In this document: in pieces, positions 58,201 through 64,000 of the stretch | Layout of the letters: each line of letters begins with the position of its first letter | Numbering within the stretch: position 1 is the stretch's first letter | Assembly (NCBI GenBank): GCA_963565915.1 | Contig: OY751486.1 | Span: forward strand, 4,154,001-4,218,000 | DNA length: 64,000 nt | Reading direction: 5' to 3' | Origin: Entoloma clypeatum | Lineage: Eukaryota; Basidiomycota; Agaricomycetes; Agaricales; Entolomataceae | Translations under genes and position numbers: made by a program | Notes under the pieces: model-generated | The model's database searches: none | Seen by the model: the letters and a program-made list of their open reading frames with translations, nothing else | What the model was told of the DNA's origin: nothing

Positions 58201-59252
58201 AGAAAGACACCTAGGGACAATAGGCGTGTGTCCATGTCCGGAATGTAGAATACAGGTCGGAGAAGATGGGTTTTTACTTCCCCGTTTAGGGTATGCTGTA
58301 CTGGAACGGCCCCAACTCCGAGAATTTCCAGTTTCTTTCCCTTTTCAGCTGTTTGGACAAATCGCTTAGCCTTGAGAGGCCTGTAGTATGCGAAGTCTTT
58401 AAACTCATGGGTAAAGTGTAATGATGCGCCGGAATCTAAGATCCACTGAGCACGTTCTCTCTCTTTGCAGTGTGTGCAGGACACGAAATGTTTGATATAT
58501 TTTTTGTACAGATCATCGCTAAAGAGATCTATACTATCTGCATTGGTACTGGCTAATATATATTCAAATGTCTGTGCGTGATTATTAGCATTTCCCATTT
58601 GGTCAAGTTTGAGAGAGGGATGTGACGAACCGTCAAGTTCGATCAGCCCATCTTCGAATTGTTCCGGCCCCATCCGCTCGCTTTGATGGTCTATGTCCAT
58701 CATCCTGAGCGAGTCATCCAAGGGTGGAGTGACTCGACGCTGCTTGGATGGTCTTTCATCTTCTTCTGGGATAATTGTATCCAGAATTCGAAGGTTCGAC
58801 CCTGAGGGACGAGCACCAATGTTCCGCGCGAGTTTGCGGATGTGGTCATTCTTTTTCCACGCAGACGGCTTGCCCGAAGGAAGCCTGGTGTACTGGGATG
58901 GAGGCGGATTCATTCGCTGAAGGAGCGACTGCATTCTTTGAGAGTCTGGCTGGGCGGTACTCATCGTTTTTCCGCGCCCAGTGACTGTTGTGAAGGATGG
59001 TGCCGGAAGAGGAGGGAAGTGGATGGCGGGAGCAACAAACTCAACCGTTTCCTCCACATGTTCAGACGCGTTGTCCGCAGTGTTGGCGCTTTTCTTCTGA
59101 TTGCGCCAGCGTCCTTTTCCCTTCTTCTTTTCAGAAGTGGTACTATGGTCGGTCGAGTTAGGCTGCTCGTCAGCGTCGTTCTGCGAGGTACTCGGCTTTT
59201 GCTGCTTTTCCCATTTGGGGTCCTGTCCCTTGCGCTTTGTCCCAGAAATTTT
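55224..59252 (-). CDS. Copia Pol polyprotein, in frame with gag after one UGA
   Basis: The frame stays open from the codon after the gag stop (59252) to TAG at 55226-55224, about 1342 residues; the first ATG is only at about 59057-58960, so it probably has no start of its own. In order: a basic linker of about 250 residues without a CCHC knuckle; protease with DSGASLHFTHE; integrase HHCC zinc part (WHKRLGHPND, CTGCLKGK) and core (HSDL, RVDGGGEFDEY, NGRAERINRTLWE); a Glu/Pro/Asp-rich spacer; reverse transcriptase with YVDDSAFLG; RNase H with DSNWASDE and STEAEYMAL; end KHIDVRFHFVREKV. All enzyme motifs look intact, so the element may be active if gag and pol can be joined by readthrough. Confidence 0.92.
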   Translation of the reverse strand, partial: KISGTKRKGQDPKWEKQQKPSTSQNDADEQPNSTDHSTTSEKKKGKGRWRNQKKSANTADNASEHVEETVEFVAPAIHFPPLPAPSFTTVTGRGKTMSTAQPDSQRMQSLLQRMNPPPSQYTRLPSGKPSAWKKNDHIRKLARNIGARPSGSNLRILDTIIPEEDERPSKQRRVTPPLDDSLRMMDIDHQSERMGPEQFEDGLIELDGSSHPSLKLDQMGNANNHAQTFEYILASTNADSIDLFSDDLYKKYIKHFVSCTHCKERERAQWILDSGASLHFTHEFKDFAYYRPLKAKRFVQTAEKGKKLEILGVGAVPVQHTLNGEVKTHLLRPVFYIPDMDTRLLSLGVFLNHGYKVDGMRGEINISKGQNKIQFSPHILGQTIYWLNTEIRHDQIHAISSKITVETWHKRLGHPNDQALNKIPTSTKGVPKTLVREKSQESCTGCLKGKMLNQSYPNSMTRAVKPFDLIHSDLKQISTASYHKYKYFLTFLDDFSSHVWVVLLRKKSGAITALRQFLAMIQNQFAATPKKWRVDGGGEFDEYKDVLADHGILIDVTLPYQHQQNGRAERINRTLWEKSQALRFDACLPPMWWEFCLEHAAFLYNRTPMQHLEWKTPYFRVTNEIPDMSSVRVFGCQAYVYIPKEKRRNSLESRSRLMIYLGSKPGVKGYRFMDPETNTIFMGGKAIFDESKYPRCHIDPLPENHPETEDPEPADEFEDLIPGSNDDDSHNETPHDPVPIEQDQPESDNELPASEPDDEPRVLTPEPEQVPDRLIREQRVRKMPGSIYGEDTPASDLEKLDQRRRLGGQTAWMNDLLMEAISVQVGIVEMSHKDIYPLPNKEDWYAAERKELDMLKRRGVITELVPLPAGRKALRNKWVYNEKSDGRLKARLVAKGFSQVEGIDFDQIFSPVVRYETVRLILALTALEGWFMTLLDVSSAFLYGTLREVIYMRQPEGYIVKGKEHLVYQLFKALYGLKQAALAWWRELDSSMKKLGFVRLHSDAGVFIHKSTNGEIVIAVIYVDDSAFLGTNQEYTLEKKKAFMTTWECRDLGHLVPDGEPKEFLSIQIRQHGKHIFINQVPYLEKILERMGMSESNATHTPLPTGYKPMMSEDEPNAELRSKYQSVIGSLLYLMIGTRPDICFAVIKMSQFSANPTKRHLEVARDICRYLKVTKNYAIMYDGNSGKGIYAFTDSNWASDENTRRSTTGFFISLASGAVTWVSSAQKTITLSSTEAEYMALSDCSRAATWLRSMLAELGMQIGSVPIYGDNNGSVFIASNPVTEKRSKHIDVRFHFVREKVSEGIITVEFIEGVNNPADLLTKNLGKILFSKFIPYFGLIKN

Positions 59253-59951
59253 TCAGGCCTGCTCATTGGACGCACAAGTAGACCCGACCGCATACTTGCG
59301 CCTGTACTCCGAGATGATGCTCTCGGCGACGGCTTTGTAGGTGAAATCATCGGCGTCGTAGACCTGGAAAAGGGCGGTGGAGAGTGACGACCAGGCGTCG
59401 GGAATCACATTGGCCAGGATCATTGCCTGCATCAGATCGGGGACGATAAAGTTTGAATCGGCGAGCCGGGCGAAAAGAGACCCCAGGCGTTCGATTTCAG
59501 GCACGGGGTCGCGTCCAGACAGCTTGAAGGTGGCGGCGGTTTTGAAGTCGCTGAAGATGACGGCCGGGGATACCTTGGAGTAGGCATCTTTTAGCGTTTT
59601 CCACACGTTAAGTGCCGAGGTGCTGTCTTTGATGTGGCGTCTGATTGCCTCAGAGACCTTCAGGCGTATCGCCCTGAGAGCTATGTCATCGTCCCTGATC
59701 CAGGCTTTTTCTTCCTTGCGGAAGCCGGGCTGGTCGATCGTAGTAGCCAGCACAGGGGGAGCAGCAGCAGTGGCCCCAGGGGTGGAGACCGTGGTGGTGA
59801 AGTTGGCGATGACAGGGCGGGTGATGTCGCCAGAAACAAGGCGCCAGACTCCTTGATGGAGGAGGTAGGACTTCATCTTTTCGGCCCAGCTTTGGTAGTC
59901 GATGCCGTCGAAGGGGGTGATGATGTCAAGAGCAGAGCGAGAGGTAGACAT
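59253..59951 (-). CDS. Copia Gag (capsid) protein
   Basis: 232 residues from MSTSRSALDIITPFDGIDY at 59951 to TGA at 59255-59253. It has the usual copia capsid marks: W in YQSWAEKMKSYLLHQGVWRL, a central ALNVWKTLKDAYS and the helical QAMILANVIPDAWSSL. An upstream in-frame TTG at 60008 was ignored. The stop lies in the same frame as pol, which is normally fused to gag in copia elements. Confidence 0.9.
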   Translation of the reverse strand: MSTSRSALDIITPFDGIDYQSWAEKMKSYLLHQGVWRLVSGDITRPVIANFTTTVSTPGATAAAPPVLATTIDQPGFRKEEKAWIRDDDIALRAIRLKVSEAIRRHIKDSTSALNVWKTLKDAYSKVSPAVIFSDFKTAATFKLSGRDPVPEIERLGSLFARLADSNFIVPDLMQAMILANVIPDAWSSLSTALFQVYDADDFTYKAVAESIISEYRRKYAVGSTCASNEQA

Positions 59952-60302
59952 TGTAGATGAATCTAAAGAAGGGTTCCCAATCAGTGATGTGTTATGAATA
60001 TGATTCAAGAAAACAATTTAAATGATTCCTTATGACATATTCCCTTTAGGAATAGCGGTCACGGGAAAACCCTTTATATGTCAGAAACGTATAAGGTGCG
60101 ATCAACGTTTCCACATGGAGTGTACTAGGTTAATCCCCTTAGGGACGTCTCATGACAGGTACTTGTCGTAATGACGTTCCCAGGTTCATATGTGAAGAAG
60201 TAAGACTCAGAACCTAGATCTTTTGATCGGTTCTTTGCCAACCAGGGTAGAGTGGGCAGGTACTCGCTGTTGCCAGCATTTCCCAAGTCCCTTTGCTATC
60301 CG

Positions 60303-60314
60303 GGGCCCATAACC
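60303..60314 (-). other. Primer binding site, half initiator tRNA-Met type
   Basis: Directly next to the 5' LTR the minus strand reads GGTTATGGGCCC. This can pair with the conserved anticodon-loop region of initiator tRNA-Met (GGGCUCAUAACC) over 12 bases with one G-U pair, the half-tRNA priming known for copia and Ty5. The fungal tRNA itself was not seen, so this is inference. Confidence 0.6.
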
Positions 60315-60618
60315 TGTTGAAGTTCCACCTGGGCGTTAGCCACAGATGTACTGAGCAACCAGCTACAGTGGAAGTACTCTACATAACCGTTCTAGTCACT
60401 TACATGGTTTGTGAGGAGTGAGGCTGGTGAGAGTGGTTGAGGCTGGTAAGAGCGATGGAGCTGGTTAAGAGTCAAGAGACAACTTGTTGATATTGACAGT
60501 TTCCTGGTCTTATATACCGTACTACTGTTTGTACCAACCAAACAAGTATGTAATGAAGATATGTAAAGGTCACGTGATGTAATCTAATCTAATCTACGTG
60601 ATGGGAAAAGTTTCAACA
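60315..60618 (-). repeat. 5' LTR of copia element
   Basis: 304 bp, identical by eye to 54845-55148; drives the element on the minus strand. Followed on the right by the target duplication ACACT. Confidence 0.95.
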
Positions 60619-62058
60619 ACACTGACCTACATTTTGAGTGCAATTGCTAGAGCGAGTTGTTAGCGCCCGAAGTTGAGCCTTATGACAGTGGCGAAAATTC
60701 TCACCAGAGAAATAAAGCCAAACTCAATAATAATCAGTTTCTGACCTCCACTGGCATTCAAAAGTGTGTTCTAGCGTGGTTCCTTGACGCACTAAGGATA
60801 GATGGTGTCAGTCGAAAGATGGCTACTCATACATCATAAGCTTACAGGCAAGCTTGCTCCGGGGCTCAACAACAATCTCAGCCTGTAGAGTGAACAACTC
60901 ACTGGCACACAATGCAAAAGGGTTGTGATTCACATTGAGTTGCACTGGACAAGATGGTGGGGATAAAGGAAACAAGGTCATGCGAGATCCATGGCAGCAC
61001 ACAGGTATTTATGGAAAGTCAAACTAATGCAGCCTAATGCGGTCGTCACCAAAAGTCCATGTGATCACGAAATCGGACCTCAGGCTGTTCGTTGTCGCGA
61101 CACGGCGGTAACGTTCCACACACAATCATTGTTGCCATGTTTCGTGCCTGGGCATGGGTTCCTATCGGAGGAGCGGGTCGCAGCGAGAGTCCTCCGCCCA
61201 GTCTCGACAGGAGAGTCTACGAAATGGGGAAACTGGTGGATCAGGAATGTGAGTTGAGCATGAGTCGAGGATGGCTCCCTTCAAGTTATCCAAAGGGTTG
61301 AACACGTAGAACCTGTCCGCAGTGTTGCCAATGCCAGTGGTTTGATAGCTAAGTAGTCCGCGAGAAGTTTATCTGAAGTCATTGTCAGCTGGCGAAGCAA
61401 ATACAAACAGCTTTCTGGCCATCTCACCCCATACTAGACAAAATTGTGAAAGGATGAGACCCAGGCATCAGCTCCAGGCGAGATTGTCGAGGGTTGACAA
61501 CGCCAGCCAAGATGACGACACCTTGACAATCTAATACAATCTCAACGTGAGATCACAACCGATCACGACCAATTATCCTCCCAATACAAGATTGGTACAA
61601 GTCGTGAGAAATAGAACGGTTCGTCAGCTTTTCCAGGTTTTGGTGATGGACGTCCCGCTCATAACACTGGTCCGCGCCGTTCAGACCGTCTTTCCGGAAG
61701 TTCCAAACCAAGCCCCAAGTCAAGTTCCAAGCCTTACGACCGCCCATCCCAAAGAAGCAAGGGAGAAAGCCTGCAGGTCCTTTGAAAAAGACGATGAACG
61801 CACCACCTCAAACTCTGTATCTCCGTATCAATCAGAGGTTTCTAAACAGAACTCCTCAAGCGACGGCAACCCAACCCAACCCTCAGCCAATGCCCCCCCC
61901 AATTCCAGGCACAACTGGAAATCTCAACATCATCATCGCCAACCTTCCTGAACTACATCCATTCTCGGGCGATAACGAAGTTAGCACGGCTTATATTTGG
62001 CACCAGCACCCTCTGTACCTTCGTCTCGCGATCAGTCGAATTCTGGTTGGAAAGGGAG
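60619..62058. other. Intergenic, no supported gene
   Basis: 1.4 kb right of the copia insertion. Overlapping open frames at 61547-62246 have Pro/Gln/Ser-rich, shifting composition and no recognisable domain; they may be the leader of the next gene or an old Gag remnant. Confidence 0.4.
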
Positions 62059-62933
62059 ATGGATCCGCCACAGTGGCGGCTGGTACAACCTGGAGAACCA
62101 TTGATCGCCACAATTTACGAGTTTCGCCCCAACCACGACACTCTCGTCACACCCACAAGGCTAAGCCTTCGGCAGGCTCGGTCCGTGACAACCAACACAT
62201 CGGCGGATCGAGCTGGTCCGTTCCGCGACGAACTACTCCGCCGTGACACAAGGTGCATTGTTTCAGGACTGGGGGTGTCTCCGCGGTTCATCTCACTTAC
62301 TTCCAAGGCGACTTGGCGATGTTGGGATCCAATCCGTCATGCAACGCTTCACTGGTTCCAATGCTCCAGTGGACAGATATGATTCTCGGCTTGGAGTTTT
62401 GCTGTACGCAGTCATGGACATAGCGGTGGATACTTACTGCGTGGGATTCTGGAACACAGGACAGGTAAGTTTTCTTACTCTTCACACTATGGCTTAACAT
62501 TTTGTGTGCCGGATGTCAGAACCAATATGTCTTGCATAATTTTCTCGACCAGACTCTGACTGTTCATGGATTGGAAATACCCACAGCGACTGATCCAACG
62601 GTGCATGGCTACCAGATCACCCTCACCTCGCATGACCCCGGACTCTCCCTCCCTCCAGTCGGCGTATTTGACTGGCACTACATCCAGTGCGTACTCAACA
62701 AATTCGCCAGCCCCGACTATCGAGGCCTTCAAAACATATTGTATTTCAACTTCCCGTTCCGTACGCGGGACGACGAGGACAGGGACTGGGACTTTGACGA
62801 TGAGCGAAATGTGGAAAATCCTCCTTATCCAAGTTATCATTGGGACCTCGCTTGGTCCAGGCAGTCCGAGCGTCTGGAGGCAGAGGAGCGTGACCACACC
62901 ATTATGGCTTGGAGCTCTGGTGGTTATGGCTGA
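62059..62933 (+). CDS. HNH-type protein, apparent frameshift
   Basis: It starts MDPPQWRLVQPGEPL at 62059. The first part reads FRDELLRRDTRCIVSGLG, the usual start of an HNH_2-like domain in Agaricomycete proteins. The expected continuation SHLLPRRLGDVGIQSV lies in another frame; the change falls at a run of five G (62271-62275). After that the reading follows YDSRLGVLLYAV, FWNTGQ, a splice, NQYVLHNFLDQTLTVHG, GVFDWHYIQCVLNKF and a Asp/Arg-rich end at 62933. So the gene is broken by one base or the sequence has one G too many. The family's role is unknown; whether it cuts DNA was never clear to me. Confidence 0.7.
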
Positions 62934-64000
62934 AACTTTCTCACCGAAGATCCTTCTGTGGCAGTTTGTCCCATGCAAAAGCTTCTTCTCGGTTCCAACA
63001 CTGGTTCAAAGTCATTTTTTCTAACTTCTCTCTCTCACTTCTATAGCTTTCGTTGCTTGCCCAGTGTCCCTGACTTCTGTTTGAGTTTACTTATTGCTCG
63101 TCCTCTTTTTCCCTCAAAGTTAGGCCGTGGTGGAAGTCGACAAGGATGACGCTCACATCCACGTTAAACTCAACGTCAACCACCAAAAGAGGAACCTACA
63201 GGGAGACAGCCCCCAGACAAGGATTGTCAGTGCGACGAGCTTTGGTCGTCGTCGCGCTCGGCTTCCAGAGGAAGTGTAAGATGCATCTCTACCGAGAGGA
63301 AAACGGAGAGTAGAAGGCTGCTACACGTCAAGACGGCAGGCCTGCGCCACAGCACTCGAGGACGGTGCCACTCCAAATACGTCGGGGCGGACATCTGAGC
63401 GGATGCCGTCGTGGATGGGCCACTCTCGAAGCAGGCGCGAGGTGTCGTAAGGCAGAGGACAATGGGGCCTGGGATATGTTTCCTACATACATGCAAAAAA
63501 AACAACAAAAAGGATGCACCTCTATGTGCTTGATGAACACGTATCCAGCTTCGCTGAGCTAGGTACCTTCGCCCCTCGTCTACCCGTACCCTCATTTCGT
63601 GTTGTCTCGTCGCTTGCTTCGTCGATCACCACATCGATGTTAGTTGCTCAAGCTCATCCGAATGGGCTGATGTCTGTCGTCGGAGGTGCTGTGTGTCGTA
63701 CAGGACCTGAGAAGGAGCTCGTTATGTGCTGCGACTCACATTCAGCGCAGGCGGAGAGGGGGGTAACACACCATTGCCGTCCCCGGAACAGCGTGGCCCT
63801 TGGGCCATTGTGGTGCACAGGACAAGCTGGTGGCGATGACATTACCGTCCTCCTTGTGACTCGTTCGTTCAGCTTGACAGAATCTTACCCACACGCAAGC
63901 CAAGCACCTAGAAAACACGACTACATCGTACCCATCGATTTTGGGTAACACCATGGGAGCGGAATGGGACGTGTAAAGTGCAAAGTCTGCCATGGCGCTC
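62934..64000. other. Right end, no supported gene
   Basis: Open frames on both strands between 63227 and 63990 (for instance one ending DYIVPIDFG on the plus strand) overlap each other and show no domain, signal peptide or splice support. Nothing is claimed. Confidence 0.35.

Larger units (their letters stand above)
54845..60618 (-). mobile_element. Complete Ty1/copia LTR retrotransposon
   Basis: A 5.8-kb element read on the minus strand: identical 304-bp LTRs (60315-60618 as 5', 54845-55148 as 3'), primer binding site, gag, one in-frame UGA, pol with the copia order protease-integrase-reverse transcriptase-RNase H, and a G-run polypurine tract. It is flanked by ACACT at 54840-54844 and 60619-60623, a 5-bp target duplication. 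LTR identity points to a recent insertion. Confidence 0.95.

Noticed and set aside
58775..59387. Plus-strand frames over copia gag-pol
   Set aside because: Antisense shadows of the element; no independent signal.
61547..62246. Possible Gag-like or leader protein upstream of the HNH gene
   Set aside because: No zinc knuckle or capsid motif and the coding quality shifts between frames.
63227..63993. Open frames on both strands near the right edge
   Set aside because: They overlap each other, have no domain and no splice or promoter support.
1..64000. CRISPR arrays, bacterial operons or prophage
   Set aside because: The window is intron-rich eukaryotic DNA; no regularly spaced repeats were seen.

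Overview
The window is nuclear DNA of a filamentous basidiomycete, most likely an Agaricomycete. Genes are dense and cut by many short (about 50-65 bp) introns, tRNA genes carry 9-11 nt introns at position 37/38, and several families typical of mushroom-forming fungi occur: an F-box protein with a C-terminal Cys/His region, a WW-domain membrane protein, an HNH-type protein and a copia retroelement. Coding exons were read by eye; exon limits are given where phases could be checked.

Layout. 1-2990: 5' part of a LINE (minus strand; ORF1 and the start of ORF2), ending just upstream of a tRNA-Asn gene. 3317-11495: a three-LIM-domain protein and coatomer alpha (both minus). 11656-15817: a small coiled-coil protein, an XPG/FEN-type nuclease and a tandem pair of very small paralogous genes. 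16226-22109 (minus): WW-domain membrane protein, an NDUFAF2-type complex I assembly factor and the proteasome lid subunit Rpn3. 22216-22488: two convergent tRNA-Cys genes. 22592-24389 (plus): elongin C and the oligosaccharyltransferase subunit Swp1/ribophorin II. 24867-30525 (minus): two tandem GH47 alpha-1,2-mannosidases with a tRNA-Asn between them. 30727-34866 (minus): F-box protein and the SNARE Sec20. 35293-40330: an unknown Ser/Lys-rich gene with duplicated 3' modules, a secreted Cys-rich protein gene lying between repeat copies, and a decayed flavin monooxygenase. 41004-46758: ABC-A type transporter. 47304-51331: PHD/chromodomain protein. 51486-54132: divergent Tlg1/syntaxin-6 SNARE and a proline-rich single-pass membrane protein. 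54845-60618: complete copia LTR retrotransposon (minus), identical 304-bp LTRs, 5-bp target duplication. 62059-62933: HNH-type protein with an apparent one-base frameshift. The rest is intergenic.

Many intact genes act in the secretory pathway: coatomer alpha and Sec20 (Golgi-to-ER retrograde transport), Tlg1 (endosome/Golgi fusion), Swp1 (N-glycan transfer) and two GH47 enzymes (N-glycan trimming). NDUFAF2, elongin C, the coiled-coil gene and the third exons of the tiny paralogs only become visible after splicing by eye. No CRISPR array, bacterial operon or clear new multi-gene system was seen. The most unusual items are the tiny three-exon paralog pair, the duplicated module set around the secreted-protein gene, and the copia element with one in-frame UGA between gag and pol.
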